Shown here: in pieces, positions 23,910 through 32,289 of the stretch
Position numbering within the stretch: the stretch's first letter is position 1
Layout of the letters: every line of letters starts with the position of its first letter
NCBI GenBank assembly: GCA_020436165.1
Contig: JAGQYI010000010.1
Coordinates: forward strand, 62,001-126,000
From: Cyclobacteriaceae bacterium
Lineage (GTDB): Bacteria; Bacteroidota; Bacteroidia; Cytophagales; Cyclobacteriaceae
Length of the DNA stretch: 64,000 nucleotides
Direction of reading: 5' to 3'
The notes under the pieces: model-generated
What the model was told of the DNA's origin: nothing
What the model saw: only the letters and a program-made list of their open reading frames with translations
Database searches by the model: none
Made by a program: the position numbers and the translations under genes

Positions 23910-26723
23910 ATGAAACGAATTTTATTAGTGCCAGTCATAATGGTTCTCATTATGGCTAATTCTTATGCCCAGAAAGGATATTTACGAGGCAAAGTTATTG
24001 ATAATGAAATAGCAGAAGGCCTAATTGGAGCTAATATTTATGTTGAAGGGACTACCCAGGGAACGGTTTCTGATTTTAATGGAGACTATTCACTTCCACT
24101 CGACCCAGGAACATATACAATAGTTTACTCCTCTATTTCGTACACCACTGTTACAGTAAGTAATGTTAAGATAGTTGCCAATGAAGTGACAAAGCTTGAT
24201 ATATCAATGAATACTGATGTTCAGCAACTTGATGGAGTTGTAATTACAGCAGAGGTATTAAAAAATTCTGATCAGGCATTGCTTACTGCACAGAAAAAAT
24301 CAGTTCGAGTAATGGATGGCATGTCTTCACAAACATTTAGTAAAATAGGAGATTCAGACCTTTCAGGAGCCATAAAACGTGTTACAGGAGTATCAGTTGA
24401 GGGAGGTAAATATGTATATGTACGTGGCTTGGGAGACAGGTATACAAAAACCACATTGAATGGAATGAGCATTCCAGGCTTGGATCCTGATAAGAACTCT
24501 GTACAAATAGATATATTCCCTACTGCTGTTTTGGACAATGTAATGGTGTACAAAACCTTTTCACCAGATTTATATGGTGATTTTACTGGAGGAGTGGTGG
24601 ATGTAGAAACCAAAGATTTTCCAAGTGAAAAAACTATTTCTGCATCAGTCGGATTGTCGTTTATACCTGGTGTTCAGTTTAATAAAGATTTTATTTTGTA
24701 CAATGGAGGTAAGCTGGATTGGCTAGGTTTTGACGATGGAACCAGAGCTTTACCTTTTAATAAAAACACTGTAATTCCAGATGAAGCTCAGAGCGATCCT
24801 AAGTTAGAAACTTTGACAAGAAGTTTTAATCCAGAGATGGGGGTAAAAAGTAAAACTGCATTTCCTAGTGGAAGTCTTTCGTTCAACATGGGCAACCAGA
24901 TAAACAAAGATAAAGTTACTCTAGGGTACAATATGGTATTAAACTACAGTAATACCTACAATTTCTACGATAACGTTGAAACAAACAACTTTTTAAAGTA
25001 TCCGGACTCAGGTGAGTATGAACTTTTTCAGGATGAACAAAGGAAAGGAGTACTTGGTAAGCAATCTGTTTTATGGAGCGGTCTCTTATCAGGTGCAATA
25101 AAATTTGATAACCACAGTTTCTCTGTAAGCTTATTAAGAAGCCAAAGCGGGGAGTCTTCAGCATTGAAAAGAGTGAGTAGAAATTTTAATCAAACAAGTG
25201 CCACCTTGTTAGAAGATGTTTTGACTTACACTCAAAGATCGGTAACCAATGGTATAATAGTTGGGAAACATAAATTCGATAAATTTCAACTCGAGTGGAG
25301 AAATGCTGTAAACTGGTCTCGAGTGTACGATCCGGATTTTAGACAAACATCACTATCTATTACTAATGGAGATCCCACCTTAGATTTAGGTGATGGAGCA
25401 ATAATTAGCAGATTTTACAGAGACTTGAATGAATTTAATGAGAGTTTCAAATTTGACTTTACTATTCCTTATGCAGCGAAATCTCAATTTAAATTTGGTG
25501 GGATTGGTTCGTATAAACAGAGGGATTTTGAGATTCTTAACTACTTTTTGAGACGTCAAGTTGAAGGGCCTATATCCAGTAATCCAGATTGGTTTTTACA
25601 GCCTGAGAATATCTGGACAGCTGATACTGGGAAAGGTACTTATGTGCTTGGAAACCTCGAACCAGCAAACTCATTTGATGCTCAACAGCTAAGTTATGGT
25701 GGTTATGCCATGACAGAATTATATGTGTTACCTTCACTAAGAGCTGTTTTTGGATTAAGAGGTGAACAGGCAACTATGTATTACACTGGTCAAAATAATA
25801 GTGGTTCTGTAAAATACAACGCTGAAAAAACACTAGATGAGTTTAATATATTACCTTCACTTAACTTGGTTTACAGTCTAGGTGAGAATATGAACTTAAG
25901 AAGCTCCTACAATAAAACCTTGGCACGCCCTTCTTTTAAAGAAAAATCCATAGCGCAGATTTATGACCCAATCACAAAAAGGACATTTATTGGTAACATT
26001 AATTTGGAACAAACGAATGTAGATAATGTAGACTTACGTTGGGAATATTTTATGAAGCCAGGTGAATTAGTTTCTGTTTCAGGTTTTTACAAGTCGTTTG
26101 AAAACCATATCGAGCTAGTTTCTTTTGAGACAAACCCTGACAATGTTAAACCTAGAAATGCAGGGAGTAGTTGGGTGTATGGCGCTGAATTTGAATTGCG
26201 CAAGAATCTTGATTTTATAACACCAGCTCTTGAAGGCTTTTCTATTGGGGCTAATGTCTCAATTATTAAATCATTTGTTGATATGAACACAGTTTATGTA
26301 GATGATGATAAAACTACAACAGAAACTGAATTGCGTAAATCGGTACTGAGAGATGGCGAAACACTTTCTGAAACACGGTCAATGGCAGGTCAGGCGCCAT
26401 ACTTGATTAATACATTTATTAATTACTCTTTACCAAATACAGGTTTAAATGTAAATCTTGCTTACAATGTTCAGGGAGAAACATTGGCAATTGTTGGTTC
26501 AGGTGTAGTTCCTGATGTATATTCTGTGCCTTTCCATAGTTTAAGCTTTAATGCAATGAAAAGCTTTGGAGCGGATATGAAATCAAAAATTACTGTTGGA
26601 GTTGATAATATTCTTGATGATACGCGTGATCAAGTATATAGATCTTATAAAGCTCAGGATAAAATTTATTCAACATTTAATCCCGGCAGGCAATTTTCAG
26701 TAAAGTATAGCTTTACGTTCTAG
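23910..26723 (+). CDS. TonB-dependent outer-membrane receptor with N-terminal carboxypeptidase-regulatory-like domain
   Basis: I prefer ATG 23910 (MKRILLVPVIMVLIMANSYAQ, a clean signal peptide) over the ATG at 23868. The mature protein starts with a CarboxypepD_reg-like beta sandwich (about 20-105; LRGKVIDNEIAEGLIGANIYVEGT). A plug domain follows (about 120-240) with IKRVTGVSVEGGKYVYVRGLGDRYTKTTLNG. A 22-strand-type barrel follows, and the last strand ends in SVKYSFTF. Such receptors import large or scarce solutes using TonB energy. It lacks an adjacent SusD gene; the upstream beta-helix lipoprotein is the likely surface partner. Substrate unknown. Confidence 0.9.
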   Translation: MKRILLVPVIMVLIMANSYAQKGYLRGKVIDNEIAEGLIGANIYVEGTTQGTVSDFNGDYSLPLDPGTYTIVYSSISYTTVTVSNVKIVANEVTKLDISMNTDVQQLDGVVITAEVLKNSDQALLTAQKKSVRVMDGMSSQTFSKIGDSDLSGAIKRVTGVSVEGGKYVYVRGLGDRYTKTTLNGMSIPGLDPDKNSVQIDIFPTAVLDNVMVYKTFSPDLYGDFTGGVVDVETKDFPSEKTISASVGLSFIPGVQFNKDFILYNGGKLDWLGFDDGTRALPFNKNTVIPDEAQSDPKLETLTRSFNPEMGVKSKTAFPSGSLSFNMGNQINKDKVTLGYNMVLNYSNTYNFYDNVETNNFLKYPDSGEYELFQDEQRKGVLGKQSVLWSGLLSGAIKFDNHSFSVSLLRSQSGESSALKRVSRNFNQTSATLLEDVLTYTQRSVTNGIIVGKHKFDKFQLEWRNAVNWSRVYDPDFRQTSLSITNGDPTLDLGDGAIISRFYRDLNEFNESFKFDFTIPYAAKSQFKFGGIGSYKQRDFEILNYFLRRQVEGPISSNPDWFLQPENIWTADTGKGTYVLGNLEPANSFDAQQLSYGGYAMTELYVLPSLRAVFGLRGEQATMYYTGQNNSGSVKYNAEKTLDEFNILPSLNLVYSLGENMNLRSSYNKTLARPSFKEKSIAQIYDPITKRTFIGNINLEQTNVDNVDLRWEYFMKPGELVSVSGFYKSFENHIELVSFETNPDNVKPRNAGSSWVYGAEFELRKNLDFITPALEGFSIGANVSIIKSFVDMNTVYVDDDKTTTETELRKSVLRDGETLSETRSMAGQAPYLINTFINYSLPNTGLNVNLAYNVQGETLAIVGSGVVPDVYSVPFHSLSFNAMKSFGADMKSKITVGVDNILDDTRDQVYRSYKAQDKIYSTFNPGRQFSVKYSFTF

Positions 26724-26734
26724 GCCAAAGGATT

Positions 26735-26779
26735 TTGAGATAAAAAAGAGGAAGCATTGCTTCCTCTTTTTTATCTCAA
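26735..26779 (+). terminator. strong terminator after the TonB receptor (perfect 21-base stem)
   Basis: Arms 26735-26755 and 26759-26779 are perfect reverse complements of 21 bases around a three-base loop ATT. Each arm contains a run of six A or T, so it would end transcription in both directions. It starts 12 bases after the receptor stop. Confidence 0.92.
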
Positions 26780-26892
26780 TACTTTATTCAACCATTCATT
26801 TGATTTAATTCAAATCGACATTATTTACATTTATTTTATATTAATAGGGTATCCCAAGAGTGGATAACACTTACTTTTACTTACAGAAATCA

Positions 26893-26922
26893 TTGTTATT
26901 TAGCTCTGGTGTGCTATTTTTG
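26893..26922 (+). promoter_or_regulatory. promoter of the transglutaminase-like gene
   Basis: A TTG (26893-26895) is separated by 19 bases from TATTTTTG (26915-26922), matching the Bacteroidota TTG/TAnnTTTG pattern. Initiation would fall near 26928, about 31 bases before the ATG at 26959. Confidence 0.55.
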
Positions 26923-26958
26923 GTTTAATGTTAAGAAATTGTTAACTTAACATTACCA

Positions 26959-27729
26959 ATGTTAATAGCTGTGAGACTTAGAATTTTTATCATAATGTTC
27001 TTTTTAGGTGGCGTGGCCTTGGCTACAACTCCAAAGGATGTTAATCCATCGCAGTTACATTTTGGTATCGATGAATTCACCCAAGCACTCTCCTATTACT
27101 CCAAAGATTTTACAACTCCCAAAACTGAAGAAGTATTAAGTAAAAACTTAATGCATCTGCAAAAACGTCATTTAAAATATAAAAATGAAAGCAGTTTTGT
27201 GGAATATGCTTTCTACTACATTCATAACCGGCTGCTGAAAGAATACAAAGAGTATGCTTCTCTTGACCAAACTCTGCAAAAGGGCACTTACGATTGTGTA
27301 ACAGCTACGGCTATGTATGCGCTTTTCTTTTCTGAGTTAGAAGTGCCTTATTCAGTAGTAGAAACAAACTACCATTTGTACATTTTGGCATTTCCTGGAA
27401 CAGGTAACGAGGTTTTGATCGAGACCACAGATCCTTTGAATGGTTTTATAACCAAAAAGGAAGAGGTTTCTGCACGTAAGGAATTGTATGTAAAGGGAAA
27501 TGGTGAATTAAGGGCAAACCAGGCAGATTTAAAATGGAATGTGGAACACAATCTGAAAGATTCCGAGCTGATAGGCCTTTTGCTTTTTAACCAGAGTGTT
27601 AAACATTATAATTTGGGCAATAAAACCAAAGCTCTTGAACTAGCCAATGAAGCGCTTACGTATTACCCAAGCTCTAGGATAAGAACTTACCTGCAATTTT
27701 TAAAAGGCAATAGCCTTGCGTTACGTTAA
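26959..27729 (+). CDS. exported transglutaminase-like protein with C-terminal TPR
   Basis: A 256-residue protein with an N-terminal signal (about residues 1-23). A transglutaminase/cysteine-protease fold is suggested by C113 in GTYDCVTATAMYALFF, H139 in VETNYHLYIL and D158 in LIETTDPLNG, giving a plausible Cys-His-Asp triad in the right order. The C-terminal stretch (ELIGLLLFNQSVKHYNLGNKTKALELANEALTYYP) looks like a TPR. It may be a cell-envelope protease, amidase or cross-linker, or a scaffold if inactive. No close family name is certain. Confidence 0.68.
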   Translation: MLIAVRLRIFIIMFFLGGVALATTPKDVNPSQLHFGIDEFTQALSYYSKDFTTPKTEEVLSKNLMHLQKRHLKYKNESSFVEYAFYYIHNRLLKEYKEYASLDQTLQKGTYDCVTATAMYALFFSELEVPYSVVETNYHLYILAFPGTGNEVLIETTDPLNGFITKKEEVSARKELYVKGNGELRANQADLKWNVEHNLKDSELIGLLLFNQSVKHYNLGNKTKALELANEALTYYPSSRIRTYLQFLKGNSLALR

Positions 27730-27800
27730 TAGCCTTTCTCAGTAATTGCTATTCTCAATGGTTTGATGAATTTTATCTATAAGGATAATTTATTTCTTTG

Positions 27801-27839
27801 GGTTGCATCCAATTAACTTTGTTGTAAACAAATGCAACC
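27801..27839. promoter_or_regulatory. 8-base inverted repeat around the thioredoxin -7 box
   Basis: GGTTGCAT (27801-27808) and ATGCAACC (27832-27839) are perfect inverted repeats separated by 23 bases. They flank a TAACTTTG -7 box (27814-27821) and end directly before the thioredoxin ATG at 27840. This could be an operator for a dimeric regulator or fold as a 5' leader hairpin. No clear -33 TTG at normal spacing. Confidence 0.4.
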
Positions 27840-28133
27840 ATGAAGTACGAGGAAATAGTAAAAAGCCATCCCTTAGTTTTGGTAGATTTTTATGCCGATT
27901 GGTGCGGTCCGTGTAAAATGATGGTGCCTGTATTTAAAGAACTTAAATCGGCAATGGGAGATAAGGTTAAGATTGTGAAAATTGATACCGATCGCAATCA
28001 ACAACTTTCTGCAAAAATGGGAATAAGAAGTATTCCAACCATGGTGCTTTATAAAGAGGGACAACAGGTTTGGCAGCAACCGGGTGCCATGCCCATGCAT
28101 ACACTTAAATCAAAAATCGAATCGTTTATATAA
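27840..28133 (+). CDS. thioredoxin
   Basis: A short 97-residue thioredoxin without signal peptide, so cytoplasmic. The active site is WCGPC (C22, C25) in VDFYADWCGPCKMM, and the cis-proline is in RSIPTMVLYK. It reduces protein disulfides with electrons from thioredoxin reductase. Genomes of this group usually carry several thioredoxins, so I do not assign trxA. The gene is flanked upstream by an inverted repeat and ends two bases before a convergent gene. Confidence 0.93.
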   Translation: MKYEEIVKSHPLVLVDFYADWCGPCKMMVPVFKELKSAMGDKVKIVKIDTDRNQQLSAKMGIRSIPTMVLYKEGQQVWQQPGAMPMHTLKSKIESFI

Positions 28134-28135
28134 TT

Positions 28136-28837
28136 CTAATTGATTCGTTTAAGCGCTTCTTTGTGCCCTTCAATCACAGAATTAACCTTTTGGAGATTAA
28201 TATAGGTAGTATCCTGTTCTGCCTTGTTGTCTATTATTTGTTGTTTTAGGGAAGCAATCTTTAACTTATTTGCCTCAAGCATATTCTCAAGTTCGATCTT
28301 ACGTGCTTCTGCTTCTTCCAAAGATTTAGTGAGAGAGCTATGCTGTTCAATGAGGTTTTGCTGTTTCTTGCTTATTACCTGCGCTGCGGCTTCAGCTTCA
28401 TGTATTTTTAGTTCTTGCTGATGTACATAATAGCTTCGGGCCATAAGCACCAGCTCTTCCCTGATTGACTTGTTGATTTCATCAACTCTTTCATCGTTTA
28501 AACCTAAAGTTTCCGTTGCCATCCATAGCTGGCTACCATTATCTTTATCAGATATTTTTAAAAATACTTCCGTGCTGTCCAATGATAGTTTATCCATCTT
28601 AAACTCAGTTACAGAGTAGTAATTACGTTTTCTTCTGACTTTTGACCTTTCCTTCAGGTAGTTATAAATTTGGTCCGTAACCTTTTCCAAAGGTCCGCTG
28701 ACCTGAATTGCGTATCCGTCATATTTCGCACTGTTTATACGATCAGATTTTTCTGAAATGGTATAGTCCTGAGCAAATGCAGGAGCTGAAAACGCCAAAG
28801 GAATTACAAGAAAGATTATTTGGATTAAAAGTTTCAT
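28136..28837 (-). CDS. exported coiled-coil protein of unknown function
   Basis: I start at ATG 28837 (233 residues); the longer reading to 29026 would run into the divergent gene. The signal peptide ends APAFAQ. The first half (about 25-125) is an alpha/beta domain (IQVSGPLEKVTDQIYNYLKERSKVRRKRNYYSVTEFKMDKLSLDSTEVFLKI), and the second half (about 150-230) is a long charged coiled coil. I recognise no family; it is probably periplasmic. Confidence 0.65.
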   Translation of the reverse strand: MKLLIQIIFLVIPLAFSAPAFAQDYTISEKSDRINSAKYDGYAIQVSGPLEKVTDQIYNYLKERSKVRRKRNYYSVTEFKMDKLSLDSTEVFLKISDKDNGSQLWMATETLGLNDERVDEINKSIREELVLMARSYYVHQQELKIHEAEAAAQVISKKQQNLIEQHSSLTKSLEEAEARKIELENMLEANKLKIASLKQQIIDNKAEQDTTYINLQKVNSVIEGHKEALKRIN

Positions 28838-28922
28838 AGGTGCAAGTTCAATATAATGACTAACTTGGATTAACGGAACGAATACTGTGCCAATATTCAA
28901 ATTGAACAAATAAATAAACCAG

Positions 28923-29828
28923 ATGCAAGAAACTGTACTGATAACAGGAGGTAGTGGATTAGTTGGGAGCAGGTTGACAGAACTTTTGGTAGAAAAAGGA
29001 TATGTTGTTCGACATCTCTCTCGCACGCGTGATTTACAGGCGCGAACTCCTTCCTATCAATGGGATCTCAATAAAAAAACCTGGGAGGAAGATGCCATTG
29101 AGGGGGTAAGCTACATAATTCATTTAGCGGGTGCCGGAGTTGCAGATGGCAGATGGACAGCTCAAAGAAAAAAGCAGATATTGAACAGCAGAGTTTTTGG
29201 AAGCGAGTTGGTTTGTCAAATGGTTGAACAGGCAAAAGGAAAGATTAAAGCTGTTGTTTCTTCATCTGCTGTTGGCTATTATGGAATGAACAGAGGTTCA
29301 GAAATTGCGAAAGAAGACTCTACTCCCGGGAATGATTTTCTTGCCGATGTTTGTGTTAAATGGGAGAATAGCATATTGCAGTGCGCCTCTGAAACAAAGG
29401 TTTCAATTCTAAGAACAGGTATTGTGCTAAGCAGTAAGGGAGGTGCTTTGCCAAAAATGGCTTTACCCGTCAGGCTTTGGGTCGGTTCACCCATTGGTAG
29501 CGGGCACCAGGCCATGCCCTGGATTCACATAGACGATCTTTGTACTATGTATATATATGCAATGGAGCAACAACTAGAAGGGGCATACAATGCTACTGCC
29601 CCCGAACCTGTTGAAAACAAAGTTTTTACCAAAGTGCTTGCGAGAGTTCTCCGGAGAAAGACTTTCCTTCCTAATGTTCCGGCCTTTGTGCTTAAACTTA
29701 TTTTTGGGGAAATGGCCCAGGTTCTTTTAACAGGTGTTAATGCTTCTTCAGAAAAGATCACTTCTAAAGGATTTGTGTGGCAGTTTACAAATCTTGAAAG
29801 TGCTTTGAGAGATATCTACAAAAGCTAA
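28923..29828 (+). CDS. TIGR01777-type NAD(P)-dependent epimerase/dehydratase (YfcH-like)
   Basis: A 301-residue Rossmann-fold SDR protein. The nucleotide motif is GGSGLVG (residues 9-15) and the active-site region is SSAVGYYGMNRG, where the usual Tyr-x3-Lys is altered as in the family. The C-terminal part contains APEPVENKVFTKVLARVLRR, typical of TIGR01777. Members resemble the cell-division inhibitor SulA annotation in older databases, without proof. The true substrate is unknown. Confidence 0.9.
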   Translation: MQETVLITGGSGLVGSRLTELLVEKGYVVRHLSRTRDLQARTPSYQWDLNKKTWEEDAIEGVSYIIHLAGAGVADGRWTAQRKKQILNSRVFGSELVCQMVEQAKGKIKAVVSSSAVGYYGMNRGSEIAKEDSTPGNDFLADVCVKWENSILQCASETKVSILRTGIVLSSKGGALPKMALPVRLWVGSPIGSGHQAMPWIHIDDLCTMYIYAMEQQLEGAYNATAPEPVENKVFTKVLARVLRRKTFLPNVPAFVLKLIFGEMAQVLLTGVNASSEKITSKGFVWQFTNLESALRDIYKS

Positions 29829-29866
29829 ATGATTCTGATTACGTTCAATTTACGTTCTTAATTCAA

Positions 29867-29874
29867 TACCTTTG
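29867..29874 (+). promoter_or_regulatory. -7 box before the LOG-family gene
   Basis: TACCTTTG matches TAnnTTTG exactly, 19 bases before the ATG at 29894. No clear -33 element. Confidence 0.38.
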
Positions 29875-29893
29875 GCTGCCTAAATTTCAACGA

Positions 29894-30628
29894 ATGACCA
29901 AGAAGAACAACAATCTTACGCACGAGGATGAAAAGAAAATTCGCGAGGCGTTTAAAAATCGTGATTGGAATGAGTTAAAAACCAATAACTCTTGGATGAT
30001 ATTCAAGGTAATGGCTGAATTTGTTGAAGGCTTTGATAAACTCGACAAGATAGGCCCTTGCGTTTCTATTTTTGGCTCGGCAAGAACACCTCAGGACGAT
30101 CCGCAATATAAAATGGCAGAAGCAATAGCAGCAAAGCTGGTTCGCCATGGTTATGGCGTAATTACAGGAGGTGGCCCCGGCATTATGGAAGCGGGTAATA
30201 AAGGAGCACACTCCGAAGGAGGCAAATCGGTTGGCTTGAATATTGATCTGCCTTTTGAGCAACACAACAATATTTACATCGATTCTGACAAGCTTATAGA
30301 TTTTGATTATTTCTTTGTTCGCAAAGTAATGTTTGTCAAATATTCTCAAGGGTTTATAGTAATGCCCGGAGGATTTGGCACCCTTGATGAAATGTTTGAG
30401 GCCATTACGCTTATTCAGACAAAGAAAATTGGAGCCTTCCCAATTGTTTTATTTGGGAAAGAATTTTGGAGTGGCTTGGTAGATTGGATAAAAGAAGTAC
30501 TTCTTACCAAGTACCATAACATAAGTCCGGGTGATATGGATCTGTTCCATGTGGTAGATACACCGGAAGAAGCCATTCAGGTAATAGACGAATTCTATTC
30601 TGAATACATGTTGTCACCTAACTTTTAA
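29894..30628 (+). CDS. LOG-family / TIGR00730 Rossmann-fold nucleotide hydrolase
   Basis: A 244-residue protein with the LOG signature GGGPGIMEAGNKGA (about 96-109) and PGGFGTLDEMFEAI (about 157-170). Proven relatives are phosphoribohydrolases that release a free base from cytokinin or nucleoside 5'-monophosphates; others act as pyrimidine/purine nucleotide 5'-monophosphate nucleosidases (PpnN). The exact substrate here is not known. It is followed after two bases by a lytic transglycosylase gene. Confidence 0.93.
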   Translation: MTKKNNNLTHEDEKKIREAFKNRDWNELKTNNSWMIFKVMAEFVEGFDKLDKIGPCVSIFGSARTPQDDPQYKMAEAIAAKLVRHGYGVITGGGPGIMEAGNKGAHSEGGKSVGLNIDLPFEQHNNIYIDSDKLIDFDYFFVRKVMFVKYSQGFIVMPGGFGTLDEMFEAITLIQTKKIGAFPIVLFGKEFWSGLVDWIKEVLLTKYHNISPGDMDLFHVVDTPEEAIQVIDEFYSEYMLSPNF

Positions 30629-30630
30629 AA

Positions 30631-31560
30631 GTGCGAAAAATTGTTGTCATAGGAATGGTGGTTTTGGCCTTGGTGGCCATTTCTTTTGTGGGGTCCTGGT
30701 ATTCTCAAAGCCAGGTAAACGATACCTCCCGCGTTTCTATGAATAAAACCAATCCGGCAAGATCTGATTTCGAGAATGCACGCTCATTGACGCTTCCCAG
30801 CCATCTGGAATTTGCTGGCGAAACGGTTCCATTGGACGACCCCGATGTTCGGGAAAGACTTGACAGGGAATTGCATATAAATACCTATTGGCATACCAAT
30901 ACGATTTTGATGATTAAGAGGGCCAACAGGTGGCTGCCTATGATAGCAGAAGAGCTTAAAAGGGATAGCATTCCTGACGATTTTAAATATATAGTAGCCA
31001 TTGAAACCAACTTTAAAAACGACACTTCGCCTCGGGGTGCGGTTGGTTTTTGGCAATTTGTGAAGGATGCTGCAGTTGAAAAGGGTTTGGAGGTTGACGA
31101 TGAAGTTGATGAGCGGTACGACCCGGTTAAATCGACAAGGGCAGCAGCCGACTACTTAAAGCATGCCTATGAAAAATTTGGGAGCTGGACCATGGCTGCG
31201 GCTTCCTACAATCGTGGTGTTACCGGTATGGTTAACGCAATTGAGCATCAGAAGGAAAGGGATTATTACAAGCTGATGCTCAATGAGGAAACCTCAAGAT
31301 ATGTCTTTCGCATTTTGGCTGCAAAAATGGTTCTTGAAGATCCTGAAAAATATGGATACGATGTTCAGCCACAACATTTGTATGCTCCGTTCGAAACTCA
31401 TGAGGTAGAGGTAACAGAATCAATCCCAAGCCTGGTTGACTGGTCGATTGACCACGGTATAACTTTTAGACAACTTAAACGCTATAATCCCTGGATTCAA
31501 TCGGATCAACTTACGATTACTAACGGTAAGACATACACGATTCAACTGCCAAACACATAG
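30631..31560 (+). CDS. lytic transglycosylase (SLT domain) with LysM-like C-terminus
   Basis: A 309-residue envelope protein starting at GTG 30631 with an N-terminal anchor (about residues 3-23). The SLT domain has the catalytic Glu E125 in AIETNFKNDTSPRGAVGFWQF and the AASYNRGVTGM motif, the pattern of the MltD/family 1 transglycosylases that cleave murein with 1,6-anhydro product. The last 45 residues (VDWSIDHGITFRQLKRYNPWIQSDQLTITNGKTYTIQLP) resemble one LysM repeat. It is transcribed with the LOG gene and the HAD gene that follows. Confidence 0.9.
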   Translation: MRKIVVIGMVVLALVAISFVGSWYSQSQVNDTSRVSMNKTNPARSDFENARSLTLPSHLEFAGETVPLDDPDVRERLDRELHINTYWHTNTILMIKRANRWLPMIAEELKRDSIPDDFKYIVAIETNFKNDTSPRGAVGFWQFVKDAAVEKGLEVDDEVDERYDPVKSTRAAADYLKHAYEKFGSWTMAAASYNRGVTGMVNAIEHQKERDYYKLMLNEETSRYVFRILAAKMVLEDPEKYGYDVQPQHLYAPFETHEVEVTESIPSLVDWSIDHGITFRQLKRYNPWIQSDQLTITNGKTYTIQLPNT

Positions 31561-31573
31561 CATTTTTTAGTTT

Positions 31574-32230
31574 ATGATTAAACATATTTTATTTGATTGC
31601 GATGGTGTTTTAGTAGATACCGAGATAACTGCTGCTGAGGTAATGGTGGAGTCGTTAAATGAATTGGGGGTTGAAATCACGCTCGATTATTACCTTAATA
31701 ACCTCTCAGGATCCACGTTTACAACCATTCTTGATACGTATTTAGGTAACTCTTTCAACGGAGATGAGAGAAAGCAGTTTCTGGACGAAGCCGAGAATAA
31801 AACAGTAAAAAAAGTTGAAGCCATCCGCGGAGTTGAAAATGTATTGAGGCAATTAACATTGCCTAAGTCTATAGTTTCAAACTCACATATTTGGCATGTG
31901 GAGCACGTAATTTCCCGTACAGGTATCGATCATTTTTTTACCGGCCACGTATTTTCTTCAGAACTGGTTGGCAGACCCAAGCCATTTCCTGATGTGTATA
32001 ATCTGGCAACGGCCAAACTCGAGCTATTACCAGACGAGCTAATTGCGATTGAAGATAGTTCTACCGGTGTGCAAGCAGCGGTTGCTGCCCAAATCCCGGT
32101 TATTGGTTTCACAGGAGCTTCACATATCTTGCCCGGTCATGAGCAAAAATTGAAAGATTCGGGAGCAATTGAAATAGCAAATACAATGGATGAGCTAATG
32201 GAAGTTTTAAATAGCTTGATAAAGAGATAG
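31574..32230 (+). CDS. HAD-superfamily phosphatase (beta-phosphoglucomutase-like)
   Basis: A 218-residue HAD hydrolase with the DxD nucleophile pair D8 and D10 in LFDCDGVLVD, motif II in VSNSHIWHVEH (S-N-S), the Lys in GRPKPFPD, and motif III in IEDSSTGVQAA. The large helical cap is type C1. The YieH/beta-phosphoglucomutase-like subgroup acts on sugar phosphates or nucleotides; the substrate is unknown. It lies 13 bases after the transglycosylase gene. Confidence 0.9.
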   Translation: MIKHILFDCDGVLVDTEITAAEVMVESLNELGVEITLDYYLNNLSGSTFTTILDTYLGNSFNGDERKQFLDEAENKTVKKVEAIRGVENVLRQLTLPKSIVSNSHIWHVEHVISRTGIDHFFTGHVFSSELVGRPKPFPDVYNLATAKLELLPDELIAIEDSSTGVQAAVAAQIPVIGFTGASHILPGHEQKLKDSGAIEIANTMDELMEVLNSLIKR

Positions 32231-32237
32231 TCGGGCA

Positions 32238-32268
32238 TTGAGGTTGACCACTATACTTATTACTTTTG
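32238..32268 (+). promoter_or_regulatory. promoter of uvrA
   Basis: TTG (32238-32240), a 20-base spacer and TACTTTTG (32261-32268) match the Bacteroidota consensus. Initiation near 32274 leaves a leader of about 16 bases to the proposed ATT start at 32290. A second TTG at 32244-32246 is only 14 bases away. Confidence 0.55.
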
Positions 32269-32289
32269 CAAGCTTAAACTCAGCCCATT

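Noticed and set aside
28136-29026. Longer reading of the coiled-coil protein from 29026
   Set aside because: The extension runs into the divergent epimerase gene and hides the clear signal peptide at 28837.
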